A stretch of DNA of 64,000 nucleotides, from NCBI RefSeq assembly GCF_949628265.1, contig NC_088787.1, forward strand, positions 3,462,501 through 3,526,500, in the 5' to 3' direction. Under the pieces are notes generated by a model. The model was not told the origin of the DNA. It worked only from the letters and a program-made list of their open reading frames with translations, and did no database searches. The stretch is from Cloeon dipterum. Its lineage: Eukaryota; Arthropoda; Insecta; Ephemeroptera; Baetidae. Below are positions 11,303 to 23,061 of this stretch, in pieces. Made by a program: the position numbers and the translations under genes. Numbering within the stretch: the first letter of the stretch is position 1; every line of letters starts with the position of its first letter.

Positions 11303-11797
11303 AAGTCGAAGCCATGCAGCGGCATTTGGTTTGTGGGTGTGCAGAAGAGAGTTGGATCTGTTGAGCAAAAACTTCAAATTCCTGAATATTTTTAAACGAT
11401 TAGGATATGAAATTTCATAATTTAATAATAATGAATAGAAAAATTAAGATTTAATTGCCTTTATTACGATTATATTATGTCTTTATCATTAAGGTTTCTA
11501 ACTCTTTTCCTCACTATCCTCTACCAGCCCCAATTGCAATCAGCTGTCAAGTCGAAGCCATGCTGCGGCATTTGGTTTGAGGGTGTGCAGAAGAGAGTTA
11601 GGTCTGTTGAGCAAAAACCTCAAGTTCCTGAATATTTTAAAACGATTAAGATATCAAATTTCATAATTTAATAATAATTGAATATAAAAATCAAGATTAA
11701 ATTGCCTGAATTACGATTATATTGTGTCTTTATCATTAAGGTTTTTAACTCTTTTCCTCACTATCCTCTGGCAGCCTCAATCGCAATCACCTGATCA
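11303..11797. repeat. two-copy tandem duplication, unit about 246 bp
   Basis: Unit 1 starts near 11303 (AAGTCGAAGCCATGCAGCGG) and unit 2 near 11549 (AAGTCGAAGCCATGCTGCGG). Both then run through GTGTGCAGAAGAGAGTT and TCTTTATCATTAAGGTTT to CTCACTATCCTCT. They differ by scattered substitutions and small indels. Neither unit is coding; the 64-codon frame across unit 2 is not open in unit 1. Confidence 0.85.
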
Positions 11798-11863
11798 CCT
11801 GTCAAAACAATCATCTCTCACACTAAACTTTCTAGCCGCTCTTCTTGGTGTTTTTGAGGGAAA

Positions 11864-13042
11864 ATGCCATCAAAAAAGAACGCAATGTGGAAAATAACCT
11901 GCTGGGTGTGCAAGCAATCGGTGGAGCAGAGCAACACTGCTTTGGCCAGCGAAGTGCACCCCTTTCGAATTGATATTTGGGCGAACACCCACTGTCGACA
12001 CGAGCGGGAACTTGGAAATGTCGACTACCAGAGAATCTGCCAATCTTGCATTAGAAAATCCCTGTAAATATCAGAATATTTTGCTAATTTTTCTAACTTT
12101 ACCAGAATTTTCAGGTCTCTTGGGTATTTTGATTTCAAAAGTGAAATTCCGCAACCAGTCGCAAGAAGCATGATTAGCGATGCTGTTAACTCAAGTATGA
12201 TATATTTAGACATAACGAATTCCTAATTTGTTTTGCCGCAATTAATTTCCTCATTTCCCTCGTCTTTCAGGGCTTGATGGCGTCTTGGACGGAATCACTG
12301 GCGCCACAATGGTAACACCGAGGTAATAAAAATGCTTAAGGGAAAAACGCATTAATTTAAGATTATTTTCTATAAAGGATTACCTGGCTAAGTGTCAGTG
12401 ATCTGATGAAATACGGATCTGTTGGCCTGAAGGAGAGCGGTGCCTGGTTGATGGAGTTTCGGCTGCCGCACCGTAACGTCAACTTCTGCCACCTGTGCTT
12501 CAGCAACAAGCTTAGAAGACACCCTTCCCCTATTATGTTAGAACGCATTGAACCTGAGCTGGTTGGAGGGTTTTGCTGCGCAACAATCCTGAGATTCCTC
12601 GTTCGTCGCGCGACCTCTGTTTGGTGCATTTATCGGTGAGTTTATAATTTCTGAACGTTTGTATTAATCACCAAAATTCCTCCATTTTAGATTTGGAGCT
12701 GCTGGTTGGCGTTATAACTTCAGAGAAGCTTTAGTGGGAACTGCTTCTCTTGTGGCAGGCTACGCTTGTGGCTCGCTTTTTGACAGATTGACCCCTAGCA
12801 TTGGTGAGGTTTTTCATTGTGGATTGAAATCACTTTATCTGACAAAGATGATATAATTCCCAGTTGATGAATTCATCTCGCCTCCATACAGTTCATCCAA
12901 AATTATCGCAGGAGCATGTTACATCGTGTGCAACAATGTCGCCTCAGCTTTGGTTGGAGGAATGGCAGGGATGTGGATGAGGATCTGGCTGAATCAAAAT
13001 GAAAAAAGATTGAGGGCTCCACTTGGTTTTCTAACTCTTTAG
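11864..13042 (+). CDS. unrecognised cysteine-rich protein, probably membrane-associated
   Basis: Six exons (11864-12063, 12115-12194, 12271-12322, 12378-12635, 12691-12803, 12864-13042) join in phase into 293 residues. I do not recognise the family. The N-terminal about 70 residues have paired cysteines, CWVC and CQSC, with a single C and H between, suggesting a small zinc-binding module. A third pair, FCHLCF, lies near the middle. The C-terminal half has glycine- and alanine-rich hydrophobic stretches (ALVGTASLVAGYACGSLF; IIAGACYIVCNNVASALVGG) that could be two membrane helices with small-residue packing. Splice sites are canonical and phases agree throughout, which supports a real gene. Role unknown. 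Confidence 0.7.
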
Positions 13043-14282
13043 GCAAGTTGCAAATAATATAAACAAAATATTTCTTCTATCTCTTTTGCACCATCGTTCG
13101 CAGGCAAGTTCCCTTCCTTATTCCTATATGACGTAATCAAAATTCAAACACGATTCTTTTTACAGTTTCATCGAAAGAGAAACGCATCGCGGAAGATCAG
13201 AAAATTAAGAAAACCTTAAGGGACGACTGCCTATTTAGAGTAAAATCGTTGCGATTAGATAGCCTGAAATAGATACGTACAATGATTTTTTTATCATTCA
13301 AATTCAAGACGAAACTGTCAATTCAACTGCTAAAGAAGCGCGGGGATTCAGGGTGTAAATAAGGAAAAGAAGAAATCACATTACTAAAACCATCGCACTC
13401 TCTTATAATTGAATTTGTCAGTCTAACCAAAAAGAAAAATTAAATTTTTAAATTAAGATACGAATAAACATGGCCTAACATCTTGATCCCCCTTTTTTAT
13501 TTAATATTGTTCACCGGCCATTCAATAACATGGACTTCTGCGGCAAAGCTAATCGAATGCTCCTTAATTATTGTTTTTAAAGTGCCACAAAGAATTGAGG
13601 CGAACCAACCAGAGATCAGAGACGAGCTCCTTCCTTCTCCTGATTGGTCGCTGGCGTTCTTGTGGCACTTTTTAATTGGTTCAGACCGCAAACACTGCCA
13701 AAAATTACGGTTTTCACTGATTTTCGACAAATATTTGATTGTCAATCTGTCGGACGAGTGATTCATCTAATTAACCTCACAGGAATCGATTCGCTACTCA
13801 GATTAAATATTTAATTTTTTCAGTTTTTAGGTTAAAATACAGAATATTACTGTGATAATTGTAAACTCTTATTGTCGTTATTTACGAAAAGAATATTTTT
13901 ATTAGCATTTTCGCTTACTATTACAATAATTTGGTTTACTCTTCCATAAAAATAGACGAAATCATAAATATCGAGTTTAAAGGACCATAAAGATTGAAAT
14001 TCAATTACGGTAGCTGACGATGGACATTTTCTTGAGTGCGCAAACAAATTATTCGTTTCAAGTTTCCAGTCACTCATTTTCTGGCTCATCTTTCTGGCGA
14101 ACGCAATTTGATCTGAATCCAGATTATTCCTTAATCTTATTACATTTAGCTGATGTGAGGGGTGAATAAGAACCGAAATTTCATCTTGCTTTAAGTTGTA
14201 TTTTATATATAATTTTATCGCGTGAACAAAGGTAATAAAATAATTCTAAAGTCCCCGAAACCAAAATATCTGTGCAGGAAAG
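13043..14282. other. intergenic region
   Basis: No supported gene. Opposing ORFs near 13483-13766 overlap a weak inverted repeat (AAAGTGCCAC near 13580, complement near 13668) and look fortuitous. The rest is AT-rich spacer forming the 3' flanks of the unrecognised membrane-associated gene and the zinc-finger gene. Confidence 0.4.
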
Positions 14283-15391
14283 TCATTTGCTTTCGTGTCC
14301 ACTGATCAGCTTGTGCTTGCGAACCTTTTCTTCATTTACAAATTTCCGGTCACATTGTGAACATTTGAATTGCTCCTTGTGCATTTTCATTTGATGACTG
14401 TTTAATTCCCAAATGTAGTCAAATCTGATATCACAGTACGAGAAACATTGGAATTGCCTTTGTAGGTATTTCTCAAAATGGAGTTTCGTGTGCTCTTTTC
14501 TCTCTTCCAATGTCCCAAAGTAAATCGAGCACATGGCGCGGTTTAGGCACTTGTATGCATCTTCAAACTTGTGGCGTGTGTAAAAGTGGTACGGTATACT
14601 CTGGCGTTTCATTAGTTTTGGTTTTCCATTAGCGTCTAGTCCGCAGTAAAAGCAAGGAACAGAAGATTTCGAAAATTTACGGCACGGCTGCTGAGGGGCG
14701 GGAAGGGAAAAATCAATATCTCCCTCGTTTGGCTCGGCCACAGCTGAAAAGCATGACGCGTCACTTTAAAAAAAATAAATATGGTTTTTTAATGTTACCA
14801 GCGGCAGGTTCCACGTCCATAATGGGAGCTTCTTCCATCTCTCTGGAACTAAATAAGAAAATGGTCAGCTTTTAAAAGAGTTTTATTCACTTTAGTGCTT
14901 GCCCACGGATCCGAAAGCAGTTGCTGCAAAGAAAGTCGCCAGGTTCGAGCTTGACCATTTTATCATTGTACAAGTCGGGCGTCGGATGGAGGTTGTCCCA
15001 ATCGGACACGATCACGGTACCCTTGGCTACGTAGCATAGACGACACATTTTCCTACTGTCTTCCTCCGCATTATTTGCTAATTTAATAGTTATTTAATCG
15101 CTTTTATATTAAATTTGAGTTACTTTCGCTTACTGATCGCGGACAGTGGAGTTAAGCTTTGCAAATACGTGAAGAAACCTGGGCAGAAATTGGGGTTCGA
15201 AATGGGCTCCCTATTAAGAAAAGGTTAATTAAAAATTTTTAAAAAATAATTCTCCTAATAATATACTTGTCTATGCAGGCCTTGCAGAGTGGAACAGGCG
15301 TCAGAAGGGGCAAAGAGTAGCAGTGCTTGAAGTGTTTGCAAAAAAAACAAATTCGCCATCCAATGTCCTCTATGAACTTTTCCAACGGCAT
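14283..15391 (-). CDS. C2H2 zinc-finger protein with N-terminal cysteine-pair modules
   Basis: Five exons: 15391-15267, 15210-15134, 15077-14891, 14848-14799, 14743-14283. In phase they give 299 residues. Exon 1 carries CFFC and CKAC; exon 3 carries MCRLCYVAKG and FLCSNCFRIRG. Both are CxxC...CxxC arrangements reminiscent of ZAD or treble-clef modules. The last exon holds CFYCG...HFYTRH, CLNRAMCSIYFG...HTKLH, CFSYC...HQMKMH and a canonical final finger, FKCSQCDRKFVNEEKVRKHK. The finger layout resembles the first fingers of the family B proteins (20-59 kb), so this may be a single-copy relative outside that array. A DNA-binding regulator is inferred from the fingers. Confidence 0.78.
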
Positions 15392-16320
15392 TTTTTTCGT
15401 TCCTGAGGAGTGACTCGCGTGTTTTAACTTGACTCTGCTGCCACAAAACTGAACTCAATAGATTCGTGAGAGGAAAGATATCCTGCTTATTTGGAATATT
15501 TCAGAGAGAATGCTAGAAAAATATTCCTGATTCGTTTGTTTGGCCCAAAAATTCGTCTCCGAGATCTATGAAAAGCGTGCTAGGTTGCCAAACTTCTTTG
15601 GAGATCGAGAAAGCAGCGCGAGAGGCAATAGGCAGAAACGCACAGTGTCAAGAATAAGCCAATTAGAACAATCGTTTTTTTTTGTGATTGGTTGACGAAG
15701 CTGTTGTACCACTTTTTGAAATGGCTCAGACCAAAAACCGTTACCTTTCGAAATACCAAGCTTTGTTTTGGCTGGGTAAAATATTTACAATAATCAAAAC
15801 GGATTTTCTCAAAAACTATAGGGAAGAAATAATTCTCCTAGTTATTTTAGAGGTTAGAGATTTCGTCAGATTCGGTGCGGCATTAGCAATTTCTAATTTT
15901 TTTCTTTTTCAGAAGTAATTATTATTTGTCTATTTTCAATCCAGCACCGAAATATTTCATATTTCAATGTAATCTTTAGGAAGAAAGCGTCCTTTATTCT
16001 AAATTAAAATATTAAGAACCAGAAAATAGCGAATCAAATGTTCCTTTCGATTAGTTCCACAATCTTAAGACATTCAATTTGAAATAATAAGTCAAAATTA
16101 TCAAACAAAAATCGATTTATTCGTTACAACTGTCAGACATACTTGAAAGAACAAAAAGTCAAATACTTCTTTCAATATTAGTGTAAAGATTCTTGAACTT
16201 CAATAATAATAGATTGTCTCAGGACATCATGATGTCCTTGCTTGTTTATAAAAATTAAAGTTGACTCTCATTTGCATTCACAGATGAAAACTAGACTACC
16301 AAAGAAACGAGATGCTTTTC
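15392..16320. other. intergenic region with an 18-bp palindrome
   Basis: AT-rich spacer between divergent 5' and 3' gene ends. A 76-codon plus-strand ORF at 15688-15918 has no domain and was not called. A perfect 18-base palindrome, AGGACATCATGATGTCCT, lies at 16221-16238; it could bind a dimeric factor or be chance. Confidence 0.4.
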
Positions 16321-18295
16321 CTACTTTTTGGGCTGCTTGGATTTGAGCAGCAGAGAGAATGGCTTGGGCGCCGCATCCTTTGGGTTGTACCCTGGCAGAA
16401 GGGCGTTGAGGATCTGGTCCAGGTGGCGATTGACCCCAGCATCCTCCTCCCGGACAATAGCATTGCAACCAGTGCAGCGAGGGCAGCGCAACTTGTCCGA
16501 AGCCTCGGCAACCAACTTTTGGTAGCAGAGCTACACAGAAAATTAACATTCAGTTTTTAGTTTGATTAAAAATGATCTAAATCTCACGAGGCAAGCGTTG
16601 TGGCTGCAGGACAGGGTGATTGGCTCTTTGACCACCCCTTTGCAGACGCAGCAAGCAAACTTCTTGACCAGGGCAGCGATGAAGTCCTGAAAAGGTTTAA
16701 ATTTAGAGGGATTTCAAGGAAAGAAGTTTTATTTAAACTCACAGGGTAGCCAAACTGGAGGTGGGCTCTCAGGTCCTCCCAGTTGCTGCCATTGGCCAGG
16801 TCTTCCTTGATCAGGGCGTTGACGGTCGGGGGAAGGACGTAGGCCACCCTTTCCTTCTTCAATGTCACTCCTTCCACCGGCAACTTCCGCTTCAGTGGCC
16901 TCTCGTCAATGATACCCTGGAAAACGGAAATTATTTTTAAGGTCTTATAGCTGCAAAATCGAGTAATACATTAATAAAAGCATGCATATTGAAGAAATCA
17001 GCGATATCTCTTTTCTAAAAATACCCTCACCGCTGATTGCTGGACGCAACGCGCATGTCAGCAACTTCCACGGTTGCCTAGCAACGGCGTAAGTGTATTG
17101 CGCGGGAGATTTTGTCATGCGTTCAGCGTATCAGCGTAGAGAATTCTGGGAGAAATTAAATTTTGTTTCGTAATTTTTTAGATTTTCATTTCAATCAGTT
17201 AAATTGGTAAATAATGTGTTTGGCGCAGTTTTAAATCAATAGACCGTCTCTGCAACTGCAATTAGAGACCAAATAATTGGTTTTCCACTCATCAGAACAA
17301 GGAGAATGGTAAGCAATAACACACAACCCAATTTTAGCGCTTTCGTTGATTTATGAGAAATATATTTAGTAGAATTGCATGTTGTGCCGACTCTAAACGA
17401 CTCACAGGGTTAAATTGTAGAGTATTTCTTGCACAATTAAGTGAATTTAAAGATAAAAAAGTGAAATATTACCTCGAGGAAGCCGACGCTCCTGCTGATC
17501 ATGAAATTCACGCCGCTCAAGGACCACGGAGGAGGCTCATTGTCGTCTCTCCTCAGCTCAAACCTCCACACTGCGCCCTCCTTGAAGTACCTTTTCACCT
17601 TGAAAATTCCCTCGTACCTGTTTAAACCGCGTTCGATGCGAATTAAATCACAAAAGAAATTAAAAAAGCGGACCTGTAGCCCTCAGGAGGGGCGAATCGG
17701 GACACCTGTCCGAATCTGTGGCCGCGGACGAGTCTGATGGGCAGGCCTTTCATCCAGTCGACGGACACGGCGCCCTCTTTCGCGTTCAGTCCAGCGTAGC
17801 AAGACTGCGCCAGCGCCCTGCGAATAAAATAAATTCCAGTAAACGCGAAAGTACGCAAAAACCAATTTTACAGATCTAGTCCGGCCAGTCTGCGGGGTCT
17901 GGTCTTGGAGTCGCGGCCGCCCGACACCTCGAGCCAGTGTCCGTCGTCGTAGTCGCCTTCGAGGCTGTCCGACAGACACAAGCTCTGCACTCCGACGTTG
18001 ATGGCGCCGCACATGGACGCCTCCAGCGACCGGTGCACGCCCCAGAAGCACACCTGACACCCAATGAAAACCAAATTCAAGGCTAAAAACACTCACGTCC
18101 TTCCTCGAGGCCCAGAGTCGGCCGCTGGGCACGCCAGGGATTTTCCCAAAGTGATTTTCTGGCACCACCACGGCCGCACTGACAGGCGGGACAGCCGTCT
18201 TTGGAGTCTTCGGCTCCTCCTTGGCCTTGGAACCGCCCTTGCTGCCGAACATGGCCTGCATTTCTTCCTCCACAAAGCAGCAACCTGTGCACAAC
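16321..18295 (-). CDS. UHRF1-like SRA + RING protein (hemimethylated-DNA reader, short form)
   Basis: Exons: 18295-18097, 18053-17872, 17817-17674, 17617-17473, 16916-16743, 16686-16588, 16530-16321, all phase-consistent. The first four encode an SRA/YDG domain. It starts at HFGKIPGVPSGRLW and continues through FWGVHRSLEASMCGAINVG, EVSGGRDSKTR, ALAQSCYAGLNAKEGA, KGLPIRLVRGHRFGQVSRFA and RYEGIFKV, to RRDDNEPPPWS. The last two exons encode a RING finger (CCVCKG, CSHNAC, CPRC). The C-terminal tail (LDQILNALLPGYNPK) parallels the UHRF1 end. UHRF1 reads hemimethylated CpG and recruits DNMT1; nuclear action is expected from the family. No ubiquitin-like, tandem-Tudor or PHD exon is visible upstream. 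The phase at 18295 requires a preceding exon unless translation starts at the internal ATG (MQAMFGSK). Confidence 0.85.
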
Positions 18296-19369
18296 CTGAG
18301 ACAAATAGAAACAATATGAGTTTGATTTCTTGGAAAGTGCTTCTGAGACTAAATAAAATTCAGCAGTTACGCCCCCCTCTTCGCCTGTGGATCATTTCGG
18401 TTTCACGCTCAACAAAGTCTATGAGAAATTCATTGGAATGCTTAAATCTGAACGTCAAAAAGGGGCAACGGCACACGCTGATTTTGCCTTCATCTGCGGA
18501 ATTAAATTGAACCCAAAAGTAAAAAATCAATGATCAAAATCGGAAAGTTGACGCGCACGTCGCCGCCTCGCCGCAAGAATTTTTCAAGTTCTGAAAGGCA
18601 TATTGTTGCGAGCGCACCCCGTTTTTAGACGATTCTTTGAGTAGCCTGAGGGTTTAGAGACCTGAAAAGAACTAACCTTGCTGCTGGCAGAGACTAGAAT
18701 CCGTGTTTCAGGTCAATATCTGGCTGCGTCAGTCCTGCTATGTTTTCATCTGAAAGCTTCTACTTCTAGAAACAATGACGAAATTATGGCGCGCAATCAT
18801 TAGGGGAGCGAGTGAAGGAGCTAAGAACTTGGACTTCAAAAGTGTTTATTTCGACTTTAATCCCAACAAAGAGTTAAAGTTCCACTTATATAATTTGAAG
18901 AATATATTTTGCTTGTTTTTAAACTCAAATTGTTTACGTTATTACTCTTTTTTGGACTACTTTTTAATTTTTTTTTATACTCCTTTACAAACCTTTTGTT
19001 ATGACGTCACGTTCTGCAATATATAATTCTTTTTGGCTCATGAAATTGCCGAACTTGCCAATTAATTCATCAGGTTTCAATCTGCACAACTGATTGGACG
19101 CCTTTTAAGTGTGATATTTTGTCCGACGACGGGCACTGCATTATAGATCTCCCTGAAATGCTCAATATCTCCCGGCATATATTGATAAAATTTTGTGAAA
19201 AATTGCCTGAACAATGCGAACAAAAAAAGGAAAAAATATTAGATTTTAAAATTGAATTGCATTAATGCAATAGTGATTATTTAAACTGAGGTGGTAATTT
19301 AAATTAGTACGTGCTTTTTTCAAGCAGAAAAATTTATTTAAATATTTTGCAAAGTTTTGGCGAGAAATT
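18296..19369. other. intergenic region upstream of the UHRF1-like gene
   Basis: No exon fits the phase needed to extend the UHRF1-like gene. An open minus-strand stretch near 18510-18375 (KISVCRCPFLTFRF) ends in the wrong phase for splicing to 18295. The AT-rich ORF at 18775-19026 has no domain. A TGACGTCA palindrome lies at about 19003-19010, upstream of array gene A1. Confidence 0.4.
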
Positions 19370-20262
19370 TGTAGTGATTTGAAAAACGGTCTGATTTTGG
19401 AAACCCTCACACGGACAGACGTGCCCCACCAAGGGGCATCGACCAGTGCCAGAATCATCGCCCTACGACCCACAGGGCCCTACCAGGGCCCCAAATACAA
19501 AAGTTTGAAATTGTAACATACCACGTTTTTGGCTTTTAAAAATTAATGATGCGGCTGCGCTATTGGTCGTAGAATAAAAATCTAAAGTTAATTAAACGCG
19601 ACGTAAAATTCTGCTCTGAAAGAATCTAAAGTGGCCTCCGTCCCACCGCCGGCTGAGAGGCCCCCAAAGTATGCACAAAAATCCCTGTTTCTTCTAACAT
19701 TTTAAATCAGATAATTGGCCGGAGGGTAATTTTGGCTGCTTTTCAGACTTCGTTTCGCATCGAAAGGCGTTGATTTACCGGATTTCGCGCCAAAATTTGG
19801 ATTGGGAAGAAAGGGAAACTGTTTGATCTCGCGGCCCTCTGAAAAGGGGACTGGGTTATGAATTTCTTTGGGGCAGGTAGTGGACGCTGAAATCGGATTT
19901 TTTGTAACTTGAAAATAATAACCGTATCACGCGTATTGGTATATGGTTAGAAACAACTTCTCTTATAATTTTTGAAATAACGGAATATTTAATTAATCAA
20001 GATAAAAATTTGATCCATATCATTGTGTCAACAAAAGCAGGAACAAGGTATTTCTTTAGAAAGAGGATTTTCGTGGTGGAGAACAATTCCAGGAATTCGA
20101 GCCAAAAAATGTCAAACCTTTATAAGAAATTCCATAAATCTTTCAGCAAAATAGAAATAAGACTCTTTCCCCTGAGTCGTTGAGCCGATATTCTCCCGCA
20201 AAGATTTTCATTCTCAGACGAGCTACGCTTGAAGGAAAACGCGTCGACTTGGGCTCACCAAA
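19370..20262. repeat. A-upstream block, copy 1
   Basis: Non-coding block preceding A1 and repeated before A2, A3 and A4. Shared landmarks are GTCTGATTTTGGAAA, the run of GGCCC-rich sequence, TTCTGCTCTGAAAGAATCTA, TTTGAATTTCTTTGG-type sequence and GAACAATTCCAGGAATTCGAG shortly before the ATG. Copy 1 lacks the more distal 250 bp present in copies 2-4. Confidence 0.75.
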
Positions 20263-21478
20263 ATGGAAGCAGAGAGAAAATGCGTTAAATGCTTGAAAGG
20301 AGTGAAGATAGTCGGTGACGAATGCGCTCAATGTATACTGTAAGGAATCGTCCAGGGCCTTTATCAGGTATATGAACTTCTGATATTATATCAATGTTTC
20401 AGGGATCGTGAGTTGAATTTAGAGAATTCACCACCTTCAAATGAACAGAATTCTGACCAAACGGACGACCAGCTGTCGAAGAATGAAACTTTGGCACCAG
20501 TGAACGCTGCTGCCGATGAGCCGCAAGTCGAACAGACCGCAAGACCGGTATTCGAACAAGAATCAACTTCAGTTAATACTTCTAACTTTGGTGTTTGTCC
20601 TGCTTCAGGTGAGCTCATTCGAATGATTTTATTGAATTCTTTTTATATGAATAAAAAAATATTTTAGAGGGCATTTGTGAGAGCCAATGTGTTGCGATTC
20701 AAGATCAAATTACGGATTCGACAGTTGAAACTGTAGTCTCAGTCAGCAGGAGTGAACCTGGTGAGAAATATTTTCGTGATATTCGTCAGTAAAAAAAGAA
20801 AACTTCTGTTCAATTGATATGTAGATGACAAAAAATTAATAACACATTTTCAAAGCATGTTTTTTGTTTTCCAAAATTTAATTTCCAGAACCTTCTACAA
20901 GTGGATATTCAGGCCAAAAGCGGAAGAGGAAACCGAATACCGATTCAGCGGACGCGAAGAAACACTCAAGAGCCAAGAAGAGGAAAGCTAATGAGAATCA
21001 GAGTAAAAAAAGGTATAAGGAGGGCGTCTGCCAGGTGTGCAATGACAGTAAGAAACATGGCAACATTTATACTCACTTGAATGTTCACGAGGGTCAAGCA
21101 CAACAATCGGAAGACCAAGACGAAAAAAACTATACACACAAGATTGAAAATAAAAACGGAGTAAAAACATTGTTACGTGTACCAAAGACCGATGGGCACA
21201 TGAAAAAAGCGGTGAGAATTTTCAAGTGTGATATTTGTCCACATTACTCTTCATCCAGAAAGGATTGTTTAGAAGATCACATCGTACGCAAGCATTTTCC
21301 AAAAACAATCAAATGCGATTATTGTCCAAAGTTATTTGCGACAGAGAAGAATCTGAAGGAACACATATCAAAAGGTCATGCCATTACGTGGGAATGCCAC
21401 GTGTGCAATCAAAAAATGACGACGAATAAAAAGATATCTCACAAACATCCAGTTAAGCCGAATTGGAGAAAAATTTAA
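20263..21478 (+). CDS. A1: small CxxC/C2H2 zinc-finger protein of tandem family A
   Basis: Four exons: 20263-20339, 20403-20608, 20668-20760, 20889-21478 (321 residues). Exon 1 is a mini-module, CVKCLKGVKIVGDECAQC. Exons 2-3 are acidic, Ser/Thr/Gln-rich linker. Exon 4 begins with a bipartite basic stretch (GQKRKRKP, AKKRKANENQSKKR) typical of a nuclear localisation signal. It then carries fingers CQVCNDSKKHGNIYTHLNVH, FKCDICPHYSSSRKDC..DHIVRKH, IKCDYCPKLFATEKNLKEH and a divergent WECHVCNQKM. Relative to A2-A4 the exon-2 linker lacks about 22 codons (the RANEN..PKI segment). All splice sites are canonical and the frame is open. A nuclear DNA-binding role is inferred. Confidence 0.8.
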
Positions 21479-22300
21479 TACTCTCGCCAAGGTGTAAATT
21501 GAATGGTATCAAAAAACTTTTAGATTTAGCTAAAGATTTTAAAATTCCACGAAGAAAGCTTTTTGTACAGCAATTTTGAAACTGTAAAATATAGCAAATC
21601 ATGACATGTGTATATCAGTTAGAAAATTTTTAGGACGTAAGAATATGCAAATGACAAGATTGTGCTGTAAAAAATCAACGCTTGAAAAAAAATGTTTAGC
21701 AACAAGAGAAAAAAATTGTTTTTTCTTAACAAGTCTGGAAATCCGAAAATGCAGCCAGCACTGGTATTTTTGTATGATCTTTTCTTCGCTCCATAACCAT
21801 AATAACTTTGAATCATTCAACTTGGCTGTTAGGAACTGTCTGACATATTTAAAATAAACTAAATCAGTATAGACGTTTTTGCCTTATTATTTTCTCGTCC
21901 ATTGCTTTTTCTCTAAAGATTTTTTACAATCTTGGCTGTTGTTGTTTTGGTTTATCGCAGCTGCCGAGGAGCAAGAGGCCGCAGGTAGGAATATTTGGTG
22001 AGCGTGTTTTGGTCCGAATTCCACGGAGTTTTTCTTCTTGCATTCGCACTTGGCTTGACTTTTCCAAACACAGGCCCCGGTCTCTCTCGCCTCTCATACA
22101 CACCATCCATTTAAAAATTAATGTTTGTCGAGTCAACAAAGAAATTTCGCTACGTACTATATTGTTGTTTATAAGATTTTTTTGCTCTCTGTATAATTTT
22201 ATAAATTTATCAAAATGGTTCGTCTTGCCTTTATTCGTCTCTTGGCCGTTTTGCCCGGATGTCACCACACGCACAATTGAATTTTAAAATTGATTTAATT
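21479..22300. repeat. A-downstream block, copy 1
   Basis: The 3' flank of A1 with close matches after A2 (34436-35470) and A3 (46451-47330) and a shorter match after A4 (54680-55170). It contains the conserved segment TTGTTGTTTTGGTTTATCGC, then GCTGCCGAGGAGCAA, AGGCCGCAGGTAGGAATATTTGG and CCCCGGTCTCTCTCGCCTC. ORFs crossing it in either strand are not open in all copies, so I read it as non-coding (UTR or spacer). Confidence 0.7.
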
Positions 22301-22437
22301 CTATCGTGTCAAATCGATAGATTTGCTCAAGTTTCTTCCTGCGATTCTTTCTCCTTTTCGTTTACCCTGTAATCCACCTGACTACCCTGACTAACAGCAG
22401 CTGTTTCGATCTCATTCGCGCCATTTCGAGTTGCCGT

Positions 22438-22503
22438 GATGCCGCTGGTGAAGCCGCTCTGCCGCGTTTGCGAGCGTCCGACGGCGGACTGCTGCGCTGT
22501 ATA
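22438..22503 (+). pseudogene. B exon-1 fragment, truncated
   Basis: Starts exactly like the ZAD exon of family B (MPLVKPLCRVCERPTAD), including the B-type 5' flank just upstream (CAGCTGTTTCGATCTCATTCGCGCC). After the GACGGCGGAC block it breaks to CTGCTGCGCTGTATAA and stops. The remaining exon 1 and exons 2-3 are absent. This is the scar of a B copy deleted or rearranged before the inverted B1 pseudogene. Confidence 0.85.
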
Positions 22504-23061
22504 ATTGGACCAAGAGAAACTTCTTACAATTTTTCTTGACTAAAAGCAAATATATTTCTGCGCATCAAATTGTTTAGTTAGTTTAATTTATACTATTATA
22601 AAAAGGATATATTTTAGCAGTTATCTCCAATTGTAACTATACATCCAAATAAATATTTTGTACAAAAAGATACTGTGTGTTGTTCTGTTTTGCAGGAGAC
22701 TGAGGCAGCTGTTAATAATGTACATTCGTATTTTTTGAAATACGCTGGGACTGGTATTGATCGAGTTGAATTAAACTTTTCGTGTTGAACCTTTAAAACA
22801 ATTTATTTGAAAGTATATATTTACAAAGATTGGTTGGATTAAACGCTAATAATTACAGATTAAGTACACAAAAAGTGGGTATAGGATAGGAGGATTGTGC
22901 AGATAAATTTTTATGTACATCGAAATACCAAGCTTACATGATTTGAGAGATGGAAAAACAAAATTTATAGTAGAATACATGTACTAAGGACACACAATCA
23001 TGAAACAACAGTCCTCCCAAACAATTCTATTTACTCTCGACTTTTGGAGTGGATAGTTATC
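22504..23061. other. spacer between B fragment and inverted B1
   Basis: AT-rich sequence with no ORF of interest. It joins the truncated B exon to the 3' end of the inverted B1 copy and so should contain an inversion or deletion breakpoint. Confidence 0.35.

Noticed and set aside
13483-13766. Overlapping ORFs of about 90 codons on both strands
   Set aside because: They overlie an imperfect inverted repeat (AAAGTGCCACAA near 13578 and complement near 13668), show no domain and no splice context.
18775-19026. 83-codon AT-rich plus-strand ORF
   Set aside because: Phe/Tyr/Leu-rich translation typical of AT-rich DNA, no paralogue or splice partner.
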